A model generated the notes under the pieces. The model searched no databases, was not told the origin of the DNA, and worked only from the letters and a program-made list of their open reading frames with translations. From Deltaproteobacteria bacterium (GTDB lineage: Bacteria > Myxococcota > JACPTQ01), in contig JACPTQ010000026.1 in NCBI GenBank assembly GCA_016192705.1, forward strand, positions 1 through 35,262: a DNA stretch of 35,262 nt, in the 5' to 3' direction. Made by a program: the position numbers and the translations under genes. Below, one piece after another: positions 9,003 through 16,053 of the stretch (position 1 is the stretch's first letter; each line of letters starts with the position of its first letter).

Positions 9003-9437
9003 TCAGCCCACCTTAACGTCGATCTGCTTGGGCCGCGCTTCAGGGCGCTTGGGCAGTGTCACCACCAGCACGCCGTTCTTATACTCAGCCGCAACCCGCT
9101 CCGCGTCGACACCGTTTGGCAGCGCCAGCGACCGCGCATATGTTCCCTCGGCGCGCTCAAGCGCGAGATAACCCTCCCGCTTCTCGTGACGGCTGAGCGA
9201 TCGCTTAGCGCGAATCGAGAGCACGTCGTTCTCAACGCGCACCGCGATGTCTTTCTTATCGACCCCCGGGATGTCCAGGTTTACCGTAAATTTTTCCGGG
9301 TCCTCGTGAACATCGCACGCCGGCGTCAATCCGTAAGCATCTCCCCGTCTCCCAACCGCAAAATTAAAAAGGCAGTTCATTTCATCTTGCAGCCGGTCCC
9401 ACTCACGAAACGGTTCCCATCTGGTCAACAGCGTCAT
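9003..9437 (-). CDS. Hsp20/alpha-crystallin small heat-shock protein
   Basis: The 144-residue product is of normal family length. The alpha-crystallin domain spans about 40-135 and ends with the typical GVLVVTLPK strand. An ATP-independent holdase role is known for the family: it binds unfolding proteins in the cytoplasm and hands them to other chaperones. The ATG has a strong AAGGAGG just upstream. The 3' end lies 3 bp from the end of the FHA-sigma54 gene, so the two converge. No heat-shock sigma32-type -10 (CCCCAT) was found; a sigma70-like promoter is more likely. Confidence 0.95.
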   Translation of the reverse strand: MTLLTRWEPFREWDRLQDEMNCLFNFAVGRRGDAYGLTPACDVHEDPEKFTVNLDIPGVDKKDIAVRVENDVLSIRAKRSLSRHEKREGYLALERAEGTYARSLALPNGVDAERVAAEYKNGVLVVTLPKRPEARPKQIDVKVG

Positions 9438-9497
9438 CGCAATCCTCCTTCTATCCAGCGCTGCGGCTTCATTCGCCCAGCCCGCCTTCTGGAGGTT

Positions 9498-9525
9498 AAA
9501 GTAGGTCGCGATCCGTTTGTGTCAA
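9498..9525 (-). promoter_or_regulatory. Possible promoter of the Hsp20 gene
   Basis: On the minus strand CTTGACA (-35 core at 9520-9525), 16 nt, then TACTTT (9498-9503). The -35 is a perfect sigma70 hexamer and the -10 is weak. The leader would be about 55 nt and contains the Shine-Dalgarno. Confidence 0.4.
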
Positions 9526-9535
9526 GCGGGCGAAA

Positions 9536-10546
9536 CTAACCCAGATTGATCTCGTCGATTTTGCACTTCGTCAGGTCGGCGACGCCCAAGCCAAGCTTTG
9601 CCGCAGCTTCAATGTACTTCGGTTCGCGCGCCGAACCCTTGAGCGGCTTCAATTTGAATTTCGATTCGCGCCGCAGCCTTTCGACCAAGTCGTAACCGTA
9701 GGCGTCAATCGCCACCATGTCCGTCGCGGCGGCGATCGTGTGCACGTCCGCTCTGTATTGGGGCTTTCCCTGCGGCCCCCCTTCGTATTGCGCCCGCAGC
9801 CAATCCGCGATCACAACGCGGTGCTTTTTCATGTAAAGCGGGTCCGCGTAAATACGTGCAATCTGATCGCTTCGACGTGAGTGGTAAGTCGGCGGGTGAA
9901 TGATCGTTCCGTGGGTGATGTTCTTCATCGCGACGGTGACACCGAAGAGGTCGTGATCCTTAAGCACCGGGATGTTGATGAACGCGGTGATTCGCTCGAT
10001 GACTTTGCACACCTGCGTCGCCTTGCCGGCAAACCGATGAATCTTCTTCGACCAACCTTCGCGCTTCGTGATAACGCCCTCGACTTTGATGTCGGGCGCG
10101 ACATTGATGTAGCCGCGCATCGCACGCATCATCCACGGGTATTGCTCCCAAACGACGATGTTCTCAACGGGAACGCCCGCGGCAATAATTCCTTTGATGA
10201 CGGCGTGAACGACTTCTTTGTTGGTCGAAATCGTGCGTCCGCCGAGCGCGTTGGGTTTGATCCCCACGCGATCGTTTCGATGCACGAACTCGCCCCAAGC
10301 CGACGCAACATCTGGTTTTCCCGTAAGCCCCATAATGGCCCGCCCCACCATATCCTCAACCACAGATGCGCTCGGGAGCTGGCGCGACGCCAACGCCTTC
10401 GTGCTTTTGACAACGACGAGCTTGCCGGGGTAGCGCGTCGCCGCGGGCGCCGTCTCGTCGACCGCGTGCGCGCTTCGCACCACGACCGGCAGACTCGCGA
10501 CACCAATCCCAGCGGCGGTGGTTTTCAAAAATTCTCGACGTTTCAT
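9536..10546 (-). CDS. Tat-exported DUF362 domain protein
   Basis: The 336-residue product starts with a twin-arginine signal (KRREFLK at 2-8, then a hydrophobic stretch ending near SAHA). This fixes the ATG at 10546 together with GAGGAGGAG just upstream; the open frame continues further but without support. The mature part matches DUF362 proteins: the NDRVGIKPNA and PVLKDHDLFGVTVAMKN stretches are typical. The ferredoxin-like Cys clusters found in some DUF362 proteins are absent. Tat export suggests a folded, perhaps cofactor-bearing protein in the periplasm. The activity of the family is not established. A sigma70-like promoter lies about 20 nt upstream of the Shine-Dalgarno. Confidence 0.88.
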   Translation of the reverse strand: MKRREFLKTTAAGIGVASLPVVVRSAHAVDETAPAATRYPGKLVVVKSTKALASRQLPSASVVEDMVGRAIMGLTGKPDVASAWGEFVHRNDRVGIKPNALGGRTISTNKEVVHAVIKGIIAAGVPVENIVVWEQYPWMMRAMRGYINVAPDIKVEGVITKREGWSKKIHRFAGKATQVCKVIERITAFINIPVLKDHDLFGVTVAMKNITHGTIIHPPTYHSRRSDQIARIYADPLYMKKHRVVIADWLRAQYEGGPQGKPQYRADVHTIAAATDMVAIDAYGYDLVERLRRESKFKLKPLKGSAREPKYIEAAAKLGLGVADLTKCKIDEINLG

Positions 10547-10571
10547 CGACTCCTCCTCAATCTGATTCGCG

Positions 10572-10600
10572 AGCGTAGCGATCGTCGTGGTGCGCGTCAA
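10572..10600 (-). promoter_or_regulatory. Promoter of the DUF362 gene
   Basis: On the minus strand TTGACG (10595-10600), 17 nt, TACGCT (10572-10577). The start site would lie near 10565, giving a leader of about 19 nt that includes the GAGGAGGAG ribosome site. Confidence 0.45.
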
Positions 10601-10702
10601 TTCGCGCCCAGCTTTACTCCAGATTAACCCCGCGCACATGAATAAAAATTTCACGCAGGCGTCTAACAGTTGGTGGGAGCGATCGGAACGGGAGGTGTGG
10701 GA

Positions 10703-11227
10703 ATGGTGGGTCGTCGGTTGAATCAATTCGTTGTGGCGATGTTGTTTTTCGTGCCCGCGATTGGGGAATCTGCTTCGAAAGCAAAGAATAAGGGCAAGGG
10801 GATGGAGGCCGAGTTTGTGCGAATGGACGCCAAAGGGAATTTGACAATCGGCAAGGGGCGGACAGCGGGGGTTGTGAAGGGGTGCGCGGTTTTCGTGAGC
10901 GCTCGATTGACGGAGGTGAATGCGAGCAAAGGCACCGCCGTGATTTTTTTGGCGAAGCCGGTTGCCGCCATCAAGAAGGCGCGTTCGATCGACCTCGTGT
11001 GCGGCAAGGCGAAAGTCAAGGCATCGGTTGTCGGTGTGGTCGCAGACCGCGAGCAGGGCGCTCGCGTTACGCTCGGCGGACTTAAGGGCAAGAAGGTCGA
11101 CAAGGAATGCGCGCACACGTTCCTTTTGGGGCGCGTCGAACGGGTTTACGAAAGTGCGAGCGCCGTTCCAACGTCGGTCGGTGACGCCATCGCCACCCAA
11201 AAATCTTTCTGGGTTGAATGTCGGTAG
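10703..11227 (+). CDS. Small exported protein of unknown function
   Basis: The family was not recognised. The start at 10703 is chosen because GGAGG at 10691-10695 is well spaced from this ATG and the product then begins with a signal peptide (basic start, hydrophobic core VVAMLFFVPAIG). The 174-residue product is rich in Lys, Gly and Val and looks all-beta. A repeated pattern of short strands ending in basic turns suggests an OB- or SH3-like fold, which is only an impression. Cys residues occur at about 66, 101, 140 and 173. It runs divergently from the DUF362 gene and ends 6 bp from the end of the topoisomerase gene. Confidence 0.6.
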   Translation: MVGRRLNQFVVAMLFFVPAIGESASKAKNKGKGMEAEFVRMDAKGNLTIGKGRTAGVVKGCAVFVSARLTEVNASKGTAVIFLAKPVAAIKKARSIDLVCGKAKVKASVVGVVADREQGARVTLGGLKGKKVDKECAHTFLLGRVERVYESASAVPTSVGDAIATQKSFWVECR

Positions 11228-11233
11228 CGATTC

Positions 11234-12874
11234 CTAAGACCGGCTGCGTTCGAGCATCGTGACGAGTTTCTCGGTGACCTTCTTCTCGTCCTTTTCAGAC
11301 AGGGCCAGCATTTCACGGAGCGCGATTCCGATGTGCGGCAAGTAGAGCGTGATGTAAGCGCGTTTTTTCTCGTCCTCGAGCGCCCGCCGTCGGTGGCTGA
11401 GGTGAACGCTGAGCTTGCGGCCGACGTCGCGGAGCGCGAGCCGCACCTCTTTAATGATCTCGGGATAATGCGCAATCGCCTCTTTCGACTCGGACGTAAA
11501 CGGCACCCACGCGCTTGCGATGTGGACGACGAGCACCATCGGCGCGAGCGGAAGTGCGCCACGCGGCTGTTGAAGCGCGTAGTTCCGCCACCCCGTTGTA
11601 ATGACCGCGCGCGTGATCGCACACGCCGACTGTTGATAGAGGAGGGGGACACGATTCGCGAATCGCAAGAGCTTTATCGGCTCGTCAGCCGGGAGACCGC
11701 CGCCAAACGCGAGCCCCGCTTCGACGCGAAATGGGTTGCCACGATAAACGTCGGGCGGGCGCGTCGCGGCGACGACGAGCTCGCATCCCGGCCACTGCGC
11801 CGAGAGTCCCTTCGCGATGAGCGCCTCACCGATCGGCACAACCGACGTTGCAGGTGGCGCGATGATCTTCACCTTAGGAATCGCGAGGTGCAGCGCCTCC
11901 GCTTGGTGCGCGGCTTCGCGTGGCCTCATTCCGCCCGAGACGCCAGCCATCGAACAAATCTCGTCGGCGGTTTTCCCCGACACCCGCGAAAACTCCTCCT
12001 GAAAAAATGCGCGCACGGTCCGTGCCTTGGTGTCGGCGAGCATCCGCATCAACAATCCAAGCTCAACGCCGTACGGGTGCGGCTTAATCTCTTTCGCTTC
12101 CGGCGGCAGCTCGTCCGACTGCCGCGTGTAGGCGATCGCATCGCCATCCGGCGACTGATATCGAATTGTCGCGTGCGGATTCACGATGGCCGTGTCGCGC
12201 AGGTAATCATCGATCGAGTGGCGCCCCTTCTTGTGGCTGGCCGCGAGCTCAATCGTGACGCGCGTTCCGTGCGGGCGGTCCCACGCGCGCGTTTCGTCGA
12301 CGCGAATCACCGGCGCGTTCGACTTCGTGTCGATCGCAATTTCGTAGTAATGCGCGAGCTTCCCTTCTTCGGTGCGCGACAGCACTTGCACGGGGCGCCC
12401 CGTCGTCAGTTGCCCGTACATCGCGGCGGCGCTGATGCCAATGCCCTGTTGGCCGCGCTGCTGCTTGAGGCGGTGAAACTTCGAGCCGTAGAGCAGCTTC
12501 CCGAACACTTTTGGGATGTTCGCCTTGACGATGCCTGGGCCGTTGTCTTCGATGGTGACGCGAAAACGCTCCTCCGTGATCGCTTCGACCGAAACCAAAA
12601 CTTCCGGTAGAAGGCCAGCTTCCTCGCACGCATCGAGGGAGTTGTCGACCGCTTCTTTAATGGTGGTGAGAAGAGCCTTCGACGGGTTGTCGAAACCGAG
12701 CAGGTGGCGGTTCTTGGTAAAGAATTCGGAAACCGAAATGTCGCGTTGCTTCGACGCCATCTCCTTCGCGGTGGCGCGGCGCGCGGGGCGCGGTGGCACG
12801 GGCGCTGAAGATGTGGGCGATGCGCTCAGATGCGATGTAACCGTTGAGGGTTGCAAGATTTCAGATTCACTCAT
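11234..12874 (-). CDS. top6B: DNA topoisomerase VI subunit B (type IIB, ATPase subunit)
   Basis: The 546-residue product has the GHKL ATPase motifs of Top6B. The N box is KEAVDNSLDA (E74, N78, D81), the G1 box is DNGPGI (110-115) and the glycine lid is GQQGIGISA (141-149). The H2TH domain follows at about 270-325 (AFFQEEFSRVSGKTADEI), then the transducer domain, with a switch lysine in SESKEAIA (K464). Length matches archaeal Top6B. In archaea and plants this subunit binds ATP and drives the Spo11-like A subunit that cuts DNA. No subunit A gene is next to it or elsewhere in this window. The start at 12874 lies 7 nt after a TACACT hexamer and has no Shine-Dalgarno. The N-terminal 35 residues are low complexity. 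Confidence 0.95.
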   Translation of the reverse strand: MSESEILQPSTVTSHLSASPTSSAPVPPRPARRATAKEMASKQRDISVSEFFTKNRHLLGFDNPSKALLTTIKEAVDNSLDACEEAGLLPEVLVSVEAITEERFRVTIEDNGPGIVKANIPKVFGKLLYGSKFHRLKQQRGQQGIGISAAAMYGQLTTGRPVQVLSRTEEGKLAHYYEIAIDTKSNAPVIRVDETRAWDRPHGTRVTIELAASHKKGRHSIDDYLRDTAIVNPHATIRYQSPDGDAIAYTRQSDELPPEAKEIKPHPYGVELGLLMRMLADTKARTVRAFFQEEFSRVSGKTADEICSMAGVSGGMRPREAAHQAEALHLAIPKVKIIAPPATSVVPIGEALIAKGLSAQWPGCELVVAATRPPDVYRGNPFRVEAGLAFGGGLPADEPIKLLRFANRVPLLYQQSACAITRAVITTGWRNYALQQPRGALPLAPMVLVVHIASAWVPFTSESKEAIAHYPEIIKEVRLALRDVGRKLSVHLSHRRRALEDEKKRAYITLYLPHIGIALREMLALSEKDEKKVTEKLVTMLERSRS

Positions 12875-12881
12875 GCGGCGG

Positions 12882-12909
12882 AGTGTAGTGACGAGGGGAG
12901 GGGTGTCAA
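12882..12909 (-). promoter_or_regulatory. Promoter of top6B, predicted leaderless
   Basis: On the minus strand TTGACA (12904-12909), 16 nt, TACACT (12882-12887). The predicted start site falls at the A of the ATG at 12874 or 1 nt before it. Confidence 0.5.
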
Positions 12910-13073
12910 GGTGGCTTGTCACGATGTCGTATCCGCATGACAACGCCGCCTGTCGGTTTTGCGGTGCCAAACGACGAAACCACGGGTGTTTTTCGGCTGC
13001 GGGCGCCGGCATCGGGAGTGCATTTCGGCCAGGGTGAGCCGCATGGGGGTGGCTCAGTTTAGAGAGGTGCAGA

Positions 13074-14186
13074 ATGGATAACACAATTCGTTTTAGTTTA
13101 GCGGCGCTGCTCGCGATTCCAGCGTGTAGTGGGATGCAAAGCGATATGAACAGCGGCGAGATGGCGTACAACAGCTCGAATCTCGAATCGGGCAACTGTG
13201 GACAGGAAAACAACGCGTCGAACCCGTCTACGGGAGATGCCGACGAGGACAACGATTCCGCGACGAACGCGGACAGCGATGCCGACGACGATTCGGGTGA
13301 AGGCGGTGAAGACGCCACGCGATCGCAAGTCGCGACATCGAAGCACGTCGTTCTGCAAGTGCTTTGGGGGAACCTGATGATTGTGGGGAGCCCGTCGTCG
13401 TCAACGGCGTGGAACGGGAAGTTGAGCGTGGCCGGCGGCGCCAAGCTCAAACTGCTTCGCACGATTCGGTTCGAGGCGAACGACGCGATCACGAGCGAAA
13501 CCGAAACGGAGATCAATTGGACGTCGTCGACGCAACCCAAGTACGACGGGGTTCAGGTGCTCGTGGGGTTGCCCGAAAACGCGGCGAGCGCGAGCCTTAC
13601 GTTTGCGACGGCGCCTTACTCGGTGACGTATTCGGGTGAGGAGTTGATTCGGCTTCGCGCGGTAGCGACGGTTGGGACTGAGGGGAACGCGGTTTCGATT
13701 CGTGCGTTGCCGCTCGGGCGCTGCCAGCACGGGTTCATGCGCGGACATTGGACGCGCGTGGATGCGAAGGGCGGCGTGTTCCGTGGGCAGTGGATTCGCG
13801 CGAATGGAAAGGCGAAGGGGTTTGTCGAGGGGATTTGGGGCGTGCGCCTATCGGGTGAGCAGGTATTCTTTGGGAGAATCGTGTCGCGCGATGGCAAGAA
13901 TCGTGGTACGGTTTTCGGTCATTACGATGCCGGAATGTACCGTGGACACTGGGCGAGAAATGGCAAGGTGCGTGGCGTGATTCGCGGGCACGCTGTTGAC
14001 GCGAATGCGGACGGGCGCGGGTTTTTCGCGGGTGAATGGCTTCGGTTCTGCTCGGCGTACCGGCGGTGCGAGGCGAGCGTCGACGCGAGCGCCTCAGCGG
14101 CGGGTGCGATTGCCACGACTGGTAACGCGACGGACCTTTCCTTCGAGGCGTCGGGCGACGTGACCGTCTCGGCGACGTGCCAGTAA
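13074..14186 (+). CDS. Lipoprotein with Gly/Trp-rich repeats
   Basis: The 370-residue product has a lipobox (AIPAC, Cys18), then a very acidic, Asn/Asp/Ser-rich spacer (about 40-85). A beta-rich domain covers about 90-215. From about 220 to 330 a motif of roughly 20 residues repeats: G-x-x-R/V-G-x-W/Y, a short turn with G-K or G-G, then G again (RGHW, RGQW, EGIW, FGHY, RGHW, AGEW). Cys residues bracket this array. The regular Gly and aromatic spacing resembles MORN-like or other beta-hairpin repeats, but no known family is claimed. It should be a surface-anchored protein. GAGAGGTG lies just before the ATG. It runs divergently from top6B across about 200 bp. Confidence 0.75.
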   Translation: MDNTIRFSLAALLAIPACSGMQSDMNSGEMAYNSSNLESGNCGQENNASNPSTGDADEDNDSATNADSDADDDSGEGGEDATRSQVATSKHVVLQVLWGNLMIVGSPSSSTAWNGKLSVAGGAKLKLLRTIRFEANDAITSETETEINWTSSTQPKYDGVQVLVGLPENAASASLTFATAPYSVTYSGEELIRLRAVATVGTEGNAVSIRALPLGRCQHGFMRGHWTRVDAKGGVFRGQWIRANGKAKGFVEGIWGVRLSGEQVFFGRIVSRDGKNRGTVFGHYDAGMYRGHWARNGKVRGVIRGHAVDANADGRGFFAGEWLRFCSAYRRCEASVDASASAAGAIATTGNATDLSFEASGDVTVSATCQ

Positions 14187-14217
14187 TTTCGCCGCAGTGG
14201 TGGAAGACCCAGTGGGT

Positions 14218-14364
14218 ATTTCGCTTGCTGTCTGCGCGAATGCCAGTGGCATGAGCGCGCAAGCGAAATGGCGAGGGCGACCGAAGGGAAGCCCGAAGTC
14301 TACACCGGGTCCGCGCGGCGAAATTGGGGAGGGCGACGGAACGGAGCCCGAACCCCACCTTTTT
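14218..14364 (+). mobile_element. Hairpin element copy 2, with a partial second unit
   Basis: The 52-nt hairpin is at 14218-14269. The outer helix is a perfect 11 bp (ATTTCGCTTGC with GCAAGCGAAAT), then comes the bulge holding TCTG, and the inner helix closes on the triloop AGT in GCCAGTGGC. The tail GGCGAGGGCGACCGAAGGG follows. At about 14312 a second unit begins that keeps only the right arm (GCGCGGCGAAAT) and its own tail, ending CCCCACCTTTTT. The tail segment CCCGAAGTCTACACCGGGTC is shared with the copy near 35100. Confidence 0.7.
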
Positions 14365-14369
14365 CGATT

Positions 14370-14435
14370 CGCGGGCCAGAGAGAGTGGAAAGTATCTCTC
14401 CCTCCCCTCCCCTCTCTGGTCCGCGGAGCTTTTTT
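14370..14435 (+). terminator. Rho-independent terminator-like stem with T run
   Basis: A 14-bp stem pairs 14370-14383 (CGCGGGCCAGAGAG) with 14412-14425 (CTCTCTGGTCCGCG), with one G-U pair. A 28-nt pyrimidine-rich loop lies between. Four bases later comes a run of six T (14430-14435). It could end transcription from the lipoprotein gene, insulating the leaderless operon at 14484. The loop is larger than in typical terminators. Confidence 0.45.
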
Positions 14436-14446
14436 CGCCGCACGCA

Positions 14447-14476
14447 TTGACCCGCGTTCCTGGCCGTTGTTACAAA
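14447..14476 (+). promoter_or_regulatory. Promoter of the small Cys protein-cutA-hupE operon, leaderless
   Basis: TTGACC (14447-14452), 18 nt, TACAAA (14471-14476), with TG one base before the -10. The ATG follows after 7 nt, so the mRNA would start at or next to the start codon. No Shine-Dalgarno is seen. Confidence 0.5.
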
Positions 14477-14483
14477 TCCAGCG

Positions 14484-14675
14484 ATGCGCGAGAAGTTCCC
14501 GGGCTATCAAGTCGAAGTCGACAAGCAGACGTTGCGCACCGAAGAAGTTTATGCGCGGGCGCTTTCCTGTGAGGCGTGCGCGAAGGAGCGCGAGGTGTCG
14601 GGCGACGTCGACGCGCTTTGCGACCGGCATCTCACGGAGCTGCTCGCGGCCGAAAAGATGGGGACGGCTGAATAA
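14484..14675 (+). CDS. Small Cys-rich protein, possible metal binder
   Basis: The 63-residue product was not recognised. It carries C-x-x-C at 29-32 (SCEACAKE), then Cys46 and His49 in CDRHL. Cys-x2-Cys...Cys-x2-His is a plausible zinc site. There is no signal peptide. Its TAA overlaps the ATG of cutA (TAATG), so it is read with the metal-tolerance gene. The coding case rests on this overlap, the good promoter and the Cys/His spacing. It may bind or sense a divalent metal, which is inference. Confidence 0.65.
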   Translation: MREKFPGYQVEVDKQTLRTEEVYARALSCEACAKEREVSGDVDALCDRHLTELLAAEKMGTAE

Positions 14676-14995
14676 TGGCGATGGACGTTTGCGTCGCGCT
14701 TGTGACGGTCCCGAATATTGACGTCGCGCGAAACGTCGCGAACGCGCTTGTCGAGGCGCGCGTCGCCGCGTGCGTGAATATTGTTCCGGGGGTCGAGTCG
14801 ATCTACCGCTGGGAAGGCAAGATGTGCGCCGATGCGGAGCTGCTCCTCATTGCGAAGGTGCGGACTTCGCGCGCATCCGAGGTGATCAAGGTCGTTGAAG
14901 AAAACCACCCTTATTCCTGTCCTGAAGTGCTGTTCTTGGAAATTCGGGACGGCCGCGCTCAGTACCTCGATTGGGTTCGAACCGAAACAAAGTGA
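14675..14995 (+). CDS. cutA: CutA1-type divalent-cation tolerance protein
   Basis: The 106-residue product is of family length. The hallmark stretch is residues 31-49 (AACVNIVPGVESIYRWEGK), followed by the strands and helix of the ferredoxin-like CutA fold, ending with YLDWV. CutA proteins form very stable trimers and have been linked to copper and other divalent cation tolerance; the molecular role is still debated. The ATG overlaps the stop of the small Cys gene and its own TGA overlaps the GTG of the next gene (GTGA). Confidence 0.93.
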   Translation: MAMDVCVALVTVPNIDVARNVANALVEARVAACVNIVPGVESIYRWEGKMCADAELLLIAKVRTSRASEVIKVVEENHPYSCPEVLFLEIRDGRAQYLDWVRTETK

Positions 14996-16053
14996 ACGTC
15001 GGCAAGCGATCGGGGCGCGCGGCGTGGGGGGTGTGCGTTGTTTTCGCGTTGGGCGGTTTGTCGCGCGACGCGCGTGCGCACGAGGAGTCGACAAGCCATA
15101 GCGCGTGTCGTGCCGAGGGTCCTGACTTCACGTGCACGGCTGTGATTGGCGTTCGCGATTGGGTCGAGGCGCTCGGCGTCGACGAAGACCGCAACGGGCG
15201 AATGAGTGACGCGGAGTTTGAGCGGGCGCGGGCGCGAATCACGAGCGTTGTGTCGCTGGCGTACGATGTTTGGAATGCGAGCGAGCGGTGCAGCGTGGCC
15301 ATGGCCGAAACGACTTTCGCGGCCGACGAAACAACGACGTTGATTCATTTTCGCTGTGCGAAGGCGATCGGTCCTCTCAAGGTCGACGTTCGCCTTTTTC
15401 GCGAAGAGGCGTTTCGGCACACGCACGTCGCGAAGATAGAGGTCGGCGGGCGAACGCACACCGTGGCGTTTTTGCGCGGGTCGAGCGCGTTTGAATCGGA
15501 CGCGGGCCTTTTGCGCCAGGTCTTCGGTTTCTTGACGATGGGAGTTTGGCACCTTTTTCTTGGCATCGATCACATCTTGTTTCTGCTTGCGCTCCTTCTC
15601 GTCAAGATGTCGCTCGCAAACATTATCAAGATCATCACGTCGTTCACGATCGCGCACTCGATTACGCTTGCTCTCGCGGCGCTTTCGGTCGTTGAGGTTT
15701 CACCGAAGCTCGTCGAGCCCGCGATCGCCGCATCGATCGTTTACGTCGCCGCGGAGAACATCTGGCGGAAGAACATTCGGCACCGGTGGATTCTGACGTT
15801 TTTATTTGGCCTCATTCACGGCTTCGGGTTCGCGTCGGTGCTTCGGGAGATGGCGTTAACGAACGAGGGGCTTGCTGTTTCGTTGGTTTCGTTCAATGTC
15901 GGAGTTGAAATCGGGCAACTTGTCGTCGTTCTTTTGCTCTATTGGCCGCTCAAGTGGATCGCGGCGCAGTCGTGGAATCGACGATTCGTGCTCGGGGCGT
16001 CAACCGTTGTTTGTTTGTGCGGAGTTTATTGGTTCGTCGATCGTGTGTCGTAG
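14992..16053 (+). CDS. HupE/UreJ-2-type membrane protein with an EF-hand loop
   Basis: The GTG at 14992 is chosen because it overlaps the cutA stop and gives a signal peptide (about 1-29). The 353-residue product then has an exported N-terminal domain (about 30-170) and about seven membrane helices. Their signature is HLFLGIDHILFLLALLL and the later HGFGFASVL, as in the HupE/UreJ_2 family linked to nickel or cobalt uptake. The exported part contains a full EF-hand loop at 64-75 (DEDRNGRMSDAE) with Asp, Asp, Asn and Glu at positions 1, 3, 5 and 12. That suggests calcium binding outside the membrane. A start at TTG 14971 is also possible. The last 104 bp overlap the mutY gene on the other strand. 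Confidence 0.85.
   Translation: MNVGKRSGRAAWGVCVVFALGGLSRDARAHEESTSHSACRAEGPDFTCTAVIGVRDWVEALGVDEDRNGRMSDAEFERARARITSVVSLAYDVWNASERCSVAMAETTFAADETTTLIHFRCAKAIGPLKVDVRLFREEAFRHTHVAKIEVGGRTHTVAFLRGSSAFESDAGLLRQVFGFLTMGVWHLFLGIDHILFLLALLLVKMSLANIIKIITSFTIAHSITLALAALSVVEVSPKLVEPAIAASIVYVAAENIWRKNIRHRWILTFLFGLIHGFGFASVLREMALTNEGLAVSLVSFNVGVEIGQLVVVLLLYWPLKWIAAQSWNRRFVLGASTVVCLCGVYWFVDRVS

Noticed and set aside
9438-9535. Sigma32 heat-shock promoter for Hsp20
   Set aside because: CTTGACA could fit the -35, but no CCCCAT-like -10 occurs at the right distance.
10547-11200. N-terminal extension of the DUF362 gene
   Set aside because: The Tat signal and GAGGAGGAG fix the start at 10546; the extension has no conserved features and crosses another gene.
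12875-13540. N-terminal extension of top6B
   Set aside because: Top6B length and motifs are complete from 12874; the extension crosses the divergent lipoprotein gene.
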